64,000 nt of DNA from JALOOB01 sp964387985 (GCA_964387985.1 CAYLZG010000003.1:1-64000); one strand, 5' to 3'. Shown: positions 36,832 through 45,701, numbered from the stretch's first letter. Numbers and translations: made by a program. The notes: generated by a model from the sequence alone, not told the origin.

Positions 36832-36860
36832 AGTATAGCGCACAATGCGCGCAAGTACAA
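36832..36860 (-). promoter_or_regulatory. Promoter of the 36793-31806 membrane-protein run
   Basis: On the minus strand, TTGTAC (36860-36855), a 17-nt spacer and TATACT (36837-36832), about 40 bp ahead of the start. Confidence 0.65.
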
Positions 36861-36907
36861 CGCCTCGCAGATCCTGGACCATTCGATCGCTGCGTGGCTC
36901 GATTATC

Positions 36908-37903
36908 TCAGGTCATCAGTGTATGCGAACAGTGCCGGCCCGTGTGCCAGAAGAGGATGCGTCCCATGCGTTCCCCGGGCAGCAGCCGGTGGGGATCGCG
37001 CCGGAGGATGTCCAGTAGGCCGCCGAATGCCCGGCCGGTATACACCGGATCCAGCAGGATTCCCTCGAGTGAGGCCATGAGCTTAATTGCCTCACGTTCC
37101 AGTTCGCCCATGACGGCGTACCCGGCCCCAAGATAGCTATCGTTCACGAGGATGTCATCCCCCGTGAAGGTGTGGCGCGAGCCTATGTGAGAGGCGGTGC
37201 GCGTCGCCAGGTCTGCCACGGTCGACTGCAAGTCCGCCTTGACTGCGTCGATGCTGATCCCCAGAATGGGCACATTCCACCCGGTCTGCCATGCACCCGC
37301 GACGAGGCCTGCCTGTGTGCCGCCCGAGCTGGAGGCAACGACAATGGCATCAAGCTCCACGTCACTTTCGCGGATTTGCTGCCGCAATTCGTCGAGCGCC
37401 AGCGCATAGCCTGATGCGCCTACAGGATCAGATCCGCCATAAGTGACGAAATACGGGCGCCGGCCCGAGTCGCGCAGTTCTATCTCCAACTCATGCAGGC
37501 GAGGAAGGCGGTTCTCGCGCGTTGTCCAGTGCAGCGTCGCACCCAGCAGCAGATCGAGCAGCAGGTTTCCGTTTGGGGTATCGGGTGGCCCCCCGCCGAG
37601 AACGAGATGGCAATCCAGGCCGGCCTGTGCCGCCGCGGCGGCCGTCTGGCGGCAGTGGTTGGACTGCACTGCACCGGTGGTGATGAGCGTGTCTGCACGG
37701 AGCGCTAATGCATCGCCCAGGAGCAGCTCCAGTTTGCGCGTCTTGTTGCCGCCCAATGCGAGTCCCGTCTGATCGTCGCGCTTGATCCAGAGTTCTGCGG
37801 CAGTTCCCTGATCTTGTAGCCAGCCTTTGAGCCTTGGCAGTGGGTGCATCGGAGTCGGCAGAAAGGCCAGGGGGAATCGAGCGGAACCATCGACAATGGA
37901 CAT
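36908..37903 (-). CDS. D-cysteine desulfhydrase / ACC deaminase family PLP enzyme
   Basis: This 331-residue fold type II PLP enzyme has the PLP lysine in LALGGNKTRKLELL and the SNHCRQTAAAAAQAG substrate-binding stretch. A glycine-rich phosphate-binding loop is ASSSGGTQAGL, and a C-terminal VYTGRAFGGLLDIL follows. Members degrade D-cysteine to pyruvate and H2S, or cleave ACC; some have other substrates. The sequence does not decide which. I chose the ATG at 37903 with GGAGG 7 nt upstream. A structured leader with a T-run hairpin (37935-37985) lies directly ahead, so expression may be attenuated. It follows the nucleotidase gene on the same strand after 190 nt. Confidence 0.85.
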   Translation of the reverse strand: MSIVDGSARFPLAFLPTPMHPLPRLKGWLQDQGTAAELWIKRDDQTGLALGGNKTRKLELLLGDALALRADTLITTGAVQSNHCRQTAAAAAQAGLDCHLVLGGGPPDTPNGNLLLDLLLGATLHWTTRENRLPRLHELEIELRDSGRRPYFVTYGGSDPVGASGYALALDELRQQIRESDVELDAIVVASSSGGTQAGLVAGAWQTGWNVPILGISIDAVKADLQSTVADLATRTASHIGSRHTFTGDDILVNDSYLGAGYAVMGELEREAIKLMASLEGILLDPVYTGRAFGGLLDILRRDPHRLLPGERMGRILFWHTGRHCSHTLMT

Positions 37904-37927
37904 GACGTGTCCTCCGTTTGTAACGAA

Positions 37928-37985
37928 AAAGGCGACCGCAGGGGTTGCGTGCGTACCACTCAACTGTGATCTGCGCCCCTGCGGT
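37928..37985 (-). terminator. Perfect hairpin with T-run in the PLP-enzyme leader
   Basis: On the minus strand, ACCGCAGGGG (37985-37976) pairs exactly with CCCCTGCGGT (37944-37935), followed by CGCCTTTTTCG. It ends about 25 nt before the PLP-enzyme start, so it could be the nucleotidase terminator or an attenuator. Confidence 0.65.
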
Positions 37986-38012
37986 GGGATCGGGTTATCG
38001 CCAGAGGTATTG

Positions 38013-38050
38013 CACGCTGGAACGCTGATGCTATTCAGTGCTCCAGCGTG
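38013..38050. repeat. Perfect 9-bp inverted repeat in the same leader
   Basis: CACGCTGGA (38013-38021) and TCCAGCGTG (38042-38050) pair exactly, with an inner CTGA/TCAG pair. A third, weaker GGGGTG/CACCCC pair lies just before the nucleotidase stop. Confidence 0.55.
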
Positions 38051-38093
38051 CTGCGGGGTGGAGTGACTGTTCACCCCACCTCCTGTCTCGAGC

Positions 38094-41000
38094 CTAGTTG
38101 CGTCCTATCCACGGCATCAGGATGAGGTACCTATTTGCTGTCGTGGTCAATATCGCACTGCCCTTCATGGTAGTATCGGCAGTCGATGTTGCGGTGATCG
38201 TGACAGTGTCTGTAGCCCTGTGGTCAGCTGTGGATGGGATCTCCACTTCCACGGTCACGTCCACGCTTGCGCCTCCCGCCAGCGGACCCACAGTTGACGG
38301 GATCGTCGTGACCCACGTGTTGCCGGCGAGGGTCAGCGTGAATGTGTCCTCCTCGGATCCTGTGTTCATCAGGCTCACCGTGTACGTTACCGTATCGCCG
38401 ACCATGCCGGTCTTGGATTGCGCTGCGGGTGTGAGCGCCACGCCGTACTGGAAGACCACGCGGCCTTCTATCTGCGGCGAGATCGGACTCGTTTGGGCTT
38501 TGATGTACTCGATCACTGCGTCGCGGACGTAAAGCTGTGTGTCTGCCTCAATCTGGTCGAGTGGCCACAAGCTCACACCGCCTTCAGTGAAGTTGCACGC
38601 CCCTGCAGCTAGATAGTTTACCGTTGACACATTGTAGAATGTCATCGCATCTTCGAAGTCCACCGGCACACCTTGGATTATCAGGGATGTGACGTTGTTG
38701 CCGTCGGGGAGCGCCGGATGTGTATCGTTATAGCGAATGACGTTGCCCTTGTCGGTGTCAAGCATGCAGGTAGTGTAGTGGGAGTAGCCGCCATAACCCT
38801 CCACGTGTTTGTAGTAGTAGTAGTTGCGATAGGCGCGCTCAAGGACGGCCTTGAGCTGCGGCCCGTTCATTCGCAATACAAGCAGCGAGTTTTCGTATGG
38901 CATGGCCTGGAACATGTCCGAGACCTTGAGGGTGATCGGGTTGGTTGGTGTGGCGCCCACAGCGACTAACCTGTTGGTCATCGCGCCGGATAGGTGGAAG
39001 TCCACATCCACCCCGCTCTTCTCGAGCACGTACACAGAGGCGTCGGCCTGCAAATTGGCGCCGTTGGTTTCTTGTGTGAATGCCTGGTTCGTATCGATTG
39101 GCACCTCAGTCTGGCCGATTTCGGTGTCATTGTAGGCGTTGATGATTGACTGGTACGGGTCAACGATCGCCTTGATCGTTGGGTCCTCTACGGTGCCGAT
39201 GTCGATGGCGATACTGCGCCCCGCTGCGGACAGCAGCTCGTAGCCACCACCGGCCTGGGGCATGAAGCCCAGGCTGACCTCACCGAGGTAGGTATTGTAG
39301 CGATACGCCTGGTTGATCAGCACCGGCGCGCCAGTTGGACCGGAGACCTGTGCCGGCAGGTACTTGTACGCACCGAATCCCTTGGAAGGATCGGTGTGAC
39401 TGTGGCTACCAATGATGGCATCGATCCCCGGCACGGTGGCGGCCAGGTTGGTATCAACGTTCTCGTCGACTTCAACGCTCTTCGGGTCTTCGGTGAATCC
39501 GATGTGCGTCAGTGCGACGACTGCATCATTTCTCCCGCGCAGTACGGGAACCAGCGCCGTCGCAGTCGCAATGGGGTTGGTGAAGCTCAGGCCGGGTATA
39601 TTGCTTGGCAGTTCATAGCTTGGCACGCGATGGTTGGTGAGACCCAGGAAGCCAATCTTGACGGGATTCTCCGGATCGCCCGATGGCAACGCGTACTCCA
39701 CGCCATCTCGCACGTTGACCTTGAGATCCTGTGCAGTAACAACGGGCTCGAGCCCAACTTTGTTGATTCCGTACTCGCCGGTGTCGCTGACATTGGCGCC
39801 GAGTATCGGGAATGCTGCCTGGCTGAAGGTGGCGCGGAAGACATCCGAGCCGAAATTGAATTCGTGGTTGCCGAGAACCATGCCGTTGTAGGCCATGGCG
39901 TTCATAACCGCAATCATCGGGTTACGCCACAGGGTGGGCGGCAACGGCGTACCGTCAGCAGTCGTGCCCTGGGCAGCGTTCTTCAGATAGTACATCATCG
40001 AGTCGCCCTGGATCTGGTCACCCAGGTTGAAGAGGAGCGTGCGGTCAGGGTTGTGAGTGCGTTCTTGCGTGACAATCGTGGCGAGTTGGGTGAGGCCCTG
40101 GTAGTTGCCGCTCTTCAGCAGGCGGCCATGCGAATCATTGTGGTGCAGGAGCGTTACCGGGACGACCTCGCCGGCTTCGTAGACATCGTCACCATCGCCA
40201 TTGCGGGAAATCCGGCCGTCAAGCATGCCGTCGCCGTTGGGACCCTTGTAGGCGGTTGCCGGAGTCCCATGATTGGCAGCAACCCACTCGTTGACTGCGT
40301 TGAGCATGTCACCCCAATACGTGATGTCCTTCATGTACTTGAATGGCGTATAGCCGTCCTGGCCGGCCGGGGCAAGGAATTCATTGGTGCCGACCTTGTA
40401 AGTCTTGGATGCATCCAGCGGCGCCCAGGTGTCTGAGGCTTTGTCGTAAACCTCAACATCGTAGGCGCCCCACGCAAAGGGTTGTGGCCCCGGCAGCGCA
40501 TCGGAGTAGCGGAAGAACTTGTACCGGATACCTGATGGCTGGATCGCGCCCTTGAACAGCGTGGCGGACTGGTTGAGCAGGTCATAGATCTCTGCACCCG
40601 TCATCGTCCCTACGGCCGTGGCATTGCCGAACGGCAGAATCTGGAACATCTGCCCGTACGTCAGCAGCATGGGACCATGTGCCCAGATGCCTTCCGAACA
40701 ATCGGCGGCCACGCTGCTCCATATATATGTTCCTGGGTTCGCCGGATCCTCCACATCGCACCAGTCGGTGCGGATGCCTCCTGCGTTGTTGAAGAACATG
40801 TCGACGTCGTTCTCTGCATCGCCATCGCTGTTGAGCCAGCCATAGATCGCGTCGTCGACAAAGTCACCCATCGTGCTGTCGCCATTGTAATTGCGCAGCA
40901 GGTCAGTCTGCGCGTATCCCACCGGCGTATTGATCAGTTCCACGTAGTCGGGATCGCTCACGTAACCGTTGACCAGCGTCTGGATCGGCGCGTATTCCGG

Positions 41001-41978
41001 ATCGGTAGCCGCAACCGTGATGCGGGTCCAGGTGACGGTAACAGCGCCGGTGTCGGGATCGTAGGTCATGTCCGCGCGGCCGACTTTTCGTCCGGCATAG
41101 TGCGCCTGGACGACGGTCGTGTTGCCAACCATTGTTGCGGCAGCGAGATCGGTGTGACTGTGGCCGCCGATAATCAGATGGGCGGGTTTGCCGGCGTCAT
41201 TGAGTTTCTTCGCCAGGGTCTGGTCGCCGTAGACGGTAAAACCGTAGCCGTAACCGCCGTCGGTGTAGCCATTGTGGCTTAGAATAACGATTACGTCGGA
41301 AGCAGCGTCCACTTCATCGTAGTAGTGCAAGATGGACTCGGCTGGGTCGCGGAAGCAGATTCCCTCGGTGGCCCCGGCGATCGTGATGTAAGGCGTCTCA
41401 ATCGATCCCACCCCGATCACGCCGACACGCACCGTGTTGGGCGCGGTTCCTACGGTGAGGATCTCGTAAGGTGTGACCGAAGCGTTGAAGGGCTCCCAGG
41501 TACAGTTGTCGCCCGCGTCCTTTGTGACGACATTAGCAACGATCATTTGCACTGGCGATTCGTCCGCGGTTGCTGCGGCTTCAGCCTGGGCGATGCGGTC
41601 GCCCAGCACACTCAGGCCCCAATCGAACTCGTGGTTGCCAAAGGTTGCAGCATCGTAACCGATGGTCCGGTAGTAGTCTACCGTCGGTAAGCCTCTTTGC
41701 AGGTTTGACAGCAGGCTACCCTGCATGATATCGCCAGCGTCCAACAACAGGACATTGTCGTCGCCAACTGCAGTGCGTACATCAGCGATCTTTTGTGCTA
41801 CACGGGCTGCCCCGGGATTGCTGCCTGCCCGCTCCAGATTTCCGTGGAAGTCATTGGTGTGTAGAACAGTGAAAGGGATCGGCGCCAGCGGTTCCGCGGC
41901 TGCCGGGACGGCAAGCCAGCTCGTTAGCAGCATGAGGATCAAAGAAAGTGCCAGAAACCTGCTGCGAGTATGCGACAT
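38094..41978 (-). CDS. Secreted tandem 5'-nucleotidase/metallophosphatase
   Basis: This 1294-residue protein starts with a signal peptide (MSHTRSRFLALSLILMLLTSWLAVPAAA). Two complete nucleotidase modules follow. Module one has HTNDFHG, GDIMQGS and GNHEFDWG plus a 5_nucleotid_C domain (FQILPFGNATAVG). Module two starts near residue 615 with HHNDSHG, GDQIQGDS and GNHEFNFG plus its own C-terminal domain (MFQAMPYENSLLVL). A beta-sandwich of about 100 residues like NEW3/CARDB repeats and a short tail YLILMPWIGRN finish the protein. The enzymes hydrolyse nucleotides or cyclic nucleotides outside the cell. The start at 41978 has TAGGAGGA upstream. The two modules are diverged paralogues, and both look active. 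Confidence 0.88.
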   Translation of the reverse strand: MSHTRSRFLALSLILMLLTSWLAVPAAAEPLAPIPFTVLHTNDFHGNLERAGSNPGAARVAQKIADVRTAVGDDNVLLLDAGDIMQGSLLSNLQRGLPTVDYYRTIGYDAATFGNHEFDWGLSVLGDRIAQAEAAATADESPVQMIVANVVTKDAGDNCTWEPFNASVTPYEILTVGTAPNTVRVGVIGVGSIETPYITIAGATEGICFRDPAESILHYYDEVDAASDVIVILSHNGYTDGGYGYGFTVYGDQTLAKKLNDAGKPAHLIIGGHSHTDLAAATMVGNTTVVQAHYAGRKVGRADMTYDPDTGAVTVTWTRITVAATDPEYAPIQTLVNGYVSDPDYVELINTPVGYAQTDLLRNYNGDSTMGDFVDDAIYGWLNSDGDAENDVDMFFNNAGGIRTDWCDVEDPANPGTYIWSSVAADCSEGIWAHGPMLLTYGQMFQILPFGNATAVGTMTGAEIYDLLNQSATLFKGAIQPSGIRYKFFRYSDALPGPQPFAWGAYDVEVYDKASDTWAPLDASKTYKVGTNEFLAPAGQDGYTPFKYMKDITYWGDMLNAVNEWVAANHGTPATAYKGPNGDGMLDGRISRNGDGDDVYEAGEVVPVTLLHHNDSHGRLLKSGNYQGLTQLATIVTQERTHNPDRTLLFNLGDQIQGDSMMYYLKNAAQGTTADGTPLPPTLWRNPMIAVMNAMAYNGMVLGNHEFNFGSDVFRATFSQAAFPILGANVSDTGEYGINKVGLEPVVTAQDLKVNVRDGVEYALPSGDPENPVKIGFLGLTNHRVPSYELPSNIPGLSFTNPIATATALVPVLRGRNDAVVALTHIGFTEDPKSVEVDENVDTNLAATVPGIDAIIGSHSHTDPSKGFGAYKYLPAQVSGPTGAPVLINQAYRYNTYLGEVSLGFMPQAGGGYELLSAAGRSIAIDIGTVEDPTIKAIVDPYQSIINAYNDTEIGQTEVPIDTNQAFTQETNGANLQADASVYVLEKSGVDVDFHLSGAMTNRLVAVGATPTNPITLKVSDMFQAMPYENSLLVLRMNGPQLKAVLERAYRNYYYYKHVEGYGGYSHYTTCMLDTDKGNVIRYNDTHPALPDGNNVTSLIIQGVPVDFEDAMTFYNVSTVNYLAAGACNFTEGGVSLWPLDQIEADTQLYVRDAVIEYIKAQTSPISPQIEGRVVFQYGVALTPAAQSKTGMVGDTVTYTVSLMNTGSEEDTFTLTLAGNTWVTTIPSTVGPLAGGASVDVTVEVEIPSTADHRATDTVTITATSTADTTMKGSAILTTTANRYLILMPWIGRN

Positions 41979-42089
41979 GATCTTCCTCCTACATGACTGA
42001 AGCGTGTTCGATGGACGTTGAAAGCTGCGCCGTTGGCTTATGATCACCTCCTTCCGGGCGGGTGAGATCACTTGGGCCGTCCGCCCAAC

Positions 42090-43394
42090 TCAGATGATGC
42101 GCCGCGCTTCGACATAGAAGCGCTTTTCCTTTGCTTCGCCCATCGAGAACGTCTTGCGCGGCAGCGCACCATCAAGAATGACCGTCTTGAAGAAGCTTGA
42201 TTTGTCAATTGCAGGCAAGTAGAAGCCCAGGTTGCCTGGTTGAGAGCCGAGGCGCACGACCACGTCCGCGCCGTGGACGTAATCGATCTTGTCGTAGCCT
42301 CCCATCTTGCCCCACGCGTCAAGGAAGGTCTGCAGGGTTCCGACAGGCAGATTGCTCGGCGGGCTCGCCACATAACCCACATAACACCCGGAAGGCGTAA
42401 TCACCCCGAAAGTGTGCTCGGGCCGTGCCTCGCGGTTCACAACGTCCATCATCGTCTGGCTGGTGGCGCAAGGGACCAGGTGACACTGATCCGGGTAGAA
42501 AGTGCGCAGATCAGCGATCAGATCGCGCTCCACGCTGAAGAGCACCCTGTGGATTGGTTCGAACTCCAGGCCCGGATCGTGAATGTTTTCGATCTCGACC
42601 AGAGCGTAGCGGGCTGGATGGTCCATCCCGACTTTGTCCTTGATATCTTCCCAGATGGCCTTGGCGGTGGCCAGCGAATGATTGCCGTCGCCCATTGCAA
42701 ACACCAGGGGGGGTGTTTCCTGGGATAACCCGTATTTTTCTGCGAAGACGGCTGGGTCGCCCAGCCGCCCCAGCTCGGCCATGACCGAAGACTGCAGTTC
42801 CTCTTCTTCAACCGCGTAACCCGTCAAGTGGCCGCTCCCCAGCATCAGCTCGAAATCATAGAGCTGGCGCAGGCTCTTGCGGCGTGCAACCAGCGGTTCG
42901 ATGACGCTGGCATCGGGGTCGTCAATCAGGACGAGAATGTGCGGCAGCTCGAGCGGCGCCCCCGAGCGAATGCGCACGCGCGGCGGGATGCGCTCGAGGA
43001 TGGTGCCCTCGGTCGCGCGGATCAGGCTTGTGGAGCCTTTTGAGTAATCATAATGCTCGAGATCCAAGGCCAGCATGAGGCCATGGCGCGTCTTTCCGGC
43101 CGCGGTCCGCTCGACAAGGACAATCCCTGAGAACTCCTCAAACAGGCCGCGTTCCAGGTAGTCGCGCATCGTGTCGCGAATGGAGCGCACGCGTGCGGCC
43201 TCTTCGGCGGAATCGAGATAGACCTCGGGAAGGGTGATGTGGTAGGTAGAGGGCCCTTCGCCTACGATGGTGGCGACTTCAGCCCAGTACTCAGGCTCTG
43301 ATGTGAACTGATCGCACGCAATGACGGCCCACTTGCGCAGATCAACGCCGTGTTTTGGCAGGAGGACAGAGGGAATCTGAACACCCTTGGTCAT
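42090..43394 (-). CDS. DUF1015 family protein
   Basis: This 434-residue protein belongs to DUF1015, which carries the motif FAMGDGNHSLATAKA here (about 240-255) and an N-terminal CDQFTSEPEYW. The biochemical role is not established. In many bacteria it is found beside serA, as here. serA lies 116 nt upstream on the same strand, and the aminotransferase before that. A role in serine or one-carbon metabolism is inferred from position. The start is at 43394 (MTKGVQIPSVLLPKHG). Confidence 0.85.
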   Translation of the reverse strand: MTKGVQIPSVLLPKHGVDLRKWAVIACDQFTSEPEYWAEVATIVGEGPSTYHITLPEVYLDSAEEAARVRSIRDTMRDYLERGLFEEFSGIVLVERTAAGKTRHGLMLALDLEHYDYSKGSTSLIRATEGTILERIPPRVRIRSGAPLELPHILVLIDDPDASVIEPLVARRKSLRQLYDFELMLGSGHLTGYAVEEEELQSSVMAELGRLGDPAVFAEKYGLSQETPPLVFAMGDGNHSLATAKAIWEDIKDKVGMDHPARYALVEIENIHDPGLEFEPIHRVLFSVERDLIADLRTFYPDQCHLVPCATSQTMMDVVNREARPEHTFGVITPSGCYVGYVASPPSNLPVGTLQTFLDAWGKMGGYDKIDYVHGADVVVRLGSQPGNLGFYLPAIDKSSFFKTVILDGALPRKTFSMGEAKEKRFYVEARRII

Positions 43395-43423
43395 GGACGC
43401 CCCTTTTGTTTTGGATTAATGAG

Positions 43424-43498
43424 CTACCACAGAGCCACATGGACGCTGGTGCCTTACGGAATCGTCCGTGCCTCAGCTCCTCTTTGTCTCTGTGGTAG
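43424..43498. repeat. Inverted repeat between DUF1015 and serA
   Basis: CTACCACAGAG (43424-43434) and CTCTGTGGTAG (43488-43498) are exact inverted copies. A smaller hairpin ACGGA/TCCGT lies inside (43456-43469). The CACAGAG/CTCTGTG core resembles dispersed intergenic repeats I associate with Chloroflexota. It fills most of the 116-bp gap. Confidence 0.5.
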
Positions 43499-43510
43499 GC
43501 AAAACGTGTG

Positions 43511-44422
43511 TTAGTTACACGGTTCGTTGGAGACGCGGATCAGCAGGTCGGCCACCTCATCGCCGATTCGGGCGGTAGCCTCCTTGGTGCCTGCGCCGAT
43601 GTGCGGCGAGCCGATGACTTGCGGCAGTTCGAAGAGCTTTCGGTCGGTCAATGGCTCGCTCTCGAAGACATCCAGCGCAGCACCAGCAACCTGGCCTGCC
43701 ACGATCGCGTCGTAGAGCGCATCTTCATCGATCACGCCGCCACGTGCACAGTCGACAATCCGCACGCCTTTCTTCATCTTGGCGAAGGCTTCGGCGCTGA
43801 GCATGTGCTTTGAAGTTTCGGTAAGCGGCAGGTGAAGCGAGATGAAGTCGGATTTTTCGTACAGCTCGTCCAACTCCACCATATGCATGAAGGGCTCGGC
43901 GCCAATGGTGCGGCTGTCATAGCCCAGGACCAGCATGCCCAGGGCAGCGGCCTTCTGTGCAGCTGCGGCGCCGATGCGACCCATGCCGACGATGCCCAAT
44001 ACCTTGCCCGCAAGCTCGATTCCCGAGAACTTCGACTTCTCCCAGGCCCCCGAACGCATCGACTCGGTGGCCTGAACGATGGGCCGAGCCAACGCGAACA
44101 GATAGGCGATGGTCAGTTCAGCGACAGCCTGGGTGCTTGCGCCGGGCGTGTTCATGATGCGGACACCCTTGGCCTCTGCGTATGGCACGTCGATATTGTC
44201 CACACCCACGCCGCCGCGTACGATCACCTTGAGATTGGTTGCTCTGTCGATGACCGGCTTGCGCACCTTGGTTCGGGACCGTACCACCATTGCGTCGTAG
44301 GGTGCAATGGCTTCCAGCAACTCCTCGGGCGTGATGGCGTCTTGCACGTCTACTTCCAGCCCGGCATTACGCATGCGCTCGACCGCACGCGCAGAGATGG
44401 AATCACAGACCAGGACTTTCAT
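43511..44422 (-). CDS. serA: D-3-phosphoglycerate dehydrogenase (short form)
   Basis: SerA oxidises 3-phosphoglycerate, the first step of serine synthesis. The 303-residue D-2-hydroxyacid dehydrogenase has catalytic Arg in IVRGGVGVDN, the Rossmann loop GMGRIGAAAA, Glu in DVFESEP and His in GSPHIGAGT. It lacks the C-terminal ACT domain, so serine feedback by that route is absent. Related hydroxyacid dehydrogenases cannot be excluded by sequence alone, but the following aminotransferase gene supports SerA. The start is at 44422 with AGGAGA upstream, 25 nt after the aminotransferase stop. Confidence 0.87.
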   Translation of the reverse strand: MKVLVCDSISARAVERMRNAGLEVDVQDAITPEELLEAIAPYDAMVVRSRTKVRKPVIDRATNLKVIVRGGVGVDNIDVPYAEAKGVRIMNTPGASTQAVAELTIAYLFALARPIVQATESMRSGAWEKSKFSGIELAGKVLGIVGMGRIGAAAAQKAAALGMLVLGYDSRTIGAEPFMHMVELDELYEKSDFISLHLPLTETSKHMLSAEAFAKMKKGVRIVDCARGGVIDEDALYDAIVAGQVAGAALDVFESEPLTDRKLFELPQVIGSPHIGAGTKEATARIGDEVADLLIRVSNEPCN

Positions 44423-44447
44423 GATTGTTCTCCTCAGGTATGGCGTT

Positions 44448-45512
44448 CTACAGCTTGAGAATGTCGTCAATCTGCGCGGTCAACCACTTGATGTCTTCCA
44501 GGGTCAGGTCACCCATGTGACCGATCCGGAAGGTCTTGCCCTTGAACGGGCCATAGCCATCGGAGATCTGTGCGCCTCGCTTGCCCAGTTCTTTGTTCAG
44601 TGCTCCGAAGTCGAAGCCGTTGTTGACGATGTGCGTAATGGTCGGCGAGAGGTACTTCTCATCACCGAAGAGGCCGAAATGCTTCTTGCCCCATTCGCGG
44701 GTATACCGGGCCATCTCGAGGTGCCGTGCATAACGGTTCTCCAGCCCCTCGGCGAACATCGCGTCCATCTGCTTGTCCATTGCATACAGGAAGCTGATCG
44801 CGGGTGTGGCTGGCGTGTTGAACTTGACGGCGTACTTTTCGTTTTCGATGAAGTCGAAGTAGTAACCCCGAATCGGGATCGTCTTAGCGCGCTCGAAGGC
44901 GCGTTCGCTCACTGCACAGACAGCGAAGCCCGGCGGCAATGCGAAGCACTTCTGGACGCCTGCCAGGCAGACGTCCAGGCCCCAACCGTCGAAGTCGATG
45001 GGCGTGCCGGCCATACACGATACGGAGTCGACCATGATGATGACTTCCGGGTACTTCTCACGCACCAGCTTGGCGATCTCGGGCACCGGCCCGAGGATGC
45101 CAGTCGAGGTTTCGTTGTAGGTGAGGCACAGGGTGTCGTATTCACCTGTTGCCAGGGCTTCGTCCACGAGCTCCGGAGTAATCGCCATCCCGGGCTCGAC
45201 CTCGATTTTTTCGGTCTGAACGCCGCAGGTCTTGGCAATTTCAAACCAGCGCCGGGAAAACTCGCCGTTGAGGGTGTTGAGCACCTTCTTCCCAACGCAA
45301 TTCCGGATTGCACCTTCCATGACGCCTGTGGAAGCAGAAGTGAAGAGAAACACGCGCCGGCTGGCGTTCAGGAGGGTCTTGACCTTCGTTTCAACACTCT
45401 GATGCAGCTCAGCGTAGGCCGAAGAACGGTGGCCGATCATCGGGGTGGCCATGGCCTGCAGGATCTCTTCCCGCACTTCTGTTGGGCCAGGGATGAACAG
45501 CTTCTTGTGCAT
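44448..45512 (-). CDS. Class V aminotransferase (serine/alanine-glyoxylate type)
   Basis: This 354-residue PLP aminotransferase has the class V fold. PGPTEVREEILQAM is at the N terminus, TSASTGVMEGAIRNCV contains the conserved substrate loop, and GVQKCFALPPGFAV has the PLP lysine. Sequence style is that of alanine-glyoxylate or serine-glyoxylate transaminases rather than SerC. Beside serA it may act as the phosphoserine aminotransferase, as reported for some bacteria and archaea. I chose the ATG at 45512 with AAGGAG 8 nt upstream. It is the first gene of the operon with serA and, probably, DUF1015. Confidence 0.85.
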   Translation of the reverse strand: MHKKLFIPGPTEVREEILQAMATPMIGHRSSAYAELHQSVETKVKTLLNASRRVFLFTSASTGVMEGAIRNCVGKKVLNTLNGEFSRRWFEIAKTCGVQTEKIEVEPGMAITPELVDEALATGEYDTLCLTYNETSTGILGPVPEIAKLVREKYPEVIIMVDSVSCMAGTPIDFDGWGLDVCLAGVQKCFALPPGFAVCAVSERAFERAKTIPIRGYYFDFIENEKYAVKFNTPATPAISFLYAMDKQMDAMFAEGLENRYARHLEMARYTREWGKKHFGLFGDEKYLSPTITHIVNNGFDFGALNKELGKRGAQISDGYGPFKGKTFRIGHMGDLTLEDIKWLTAQIDDILKL

Positions 45513-45581
45513 TGCCACGTCTCCTTATGAGGTAGATATATTTGTTCGGGCGCCTTTGCCCAGTGATGAGGCTACGCAGCT

Positions 45582-45610
45582 AATATACTCGAAAGTGGTG
45601 TGCCTGGCAA
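45582..45610 (-). promoter_or_regulatory. Promoter of the aminotransferase-serA operon
   Basis: On the minus strand, TTGCCA (45610-45605), a 17-nt spacer and TATATT (45587-45582), about 70 bp ahead of the start. Confidence 0.7.
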
Positions 45611-45701
45611 GAACGTTCGTCATATATGAGGTGACAAATCAGTCGTTTCCGGGGTGCTGGCGGCCCGCTTAAGGGTCGCTCGCAGGAGCACAGCCGTGGG
45701 G

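Noticed and set aside
37904..37990. T-box leader ahead of the PLP enzyme gene (GTGGTAC sequence in the leader)
   Set aside because: TGGTAC lies in the loop of the terminator hairpin rather than before its 5' arm. No specifier-loop stem I is recognisable, and the gene is not a typical T-box target.
42042..42060. Fragment of a 16S rRNA gene (GATCACCTCCTT on plus strand)
   Set aside because: Only the 12-nt end matches. Neighbouring bases do not fit 16S rRNA, so it is better seen as a strong Shine-Dalgarno sequence on the minus strand.
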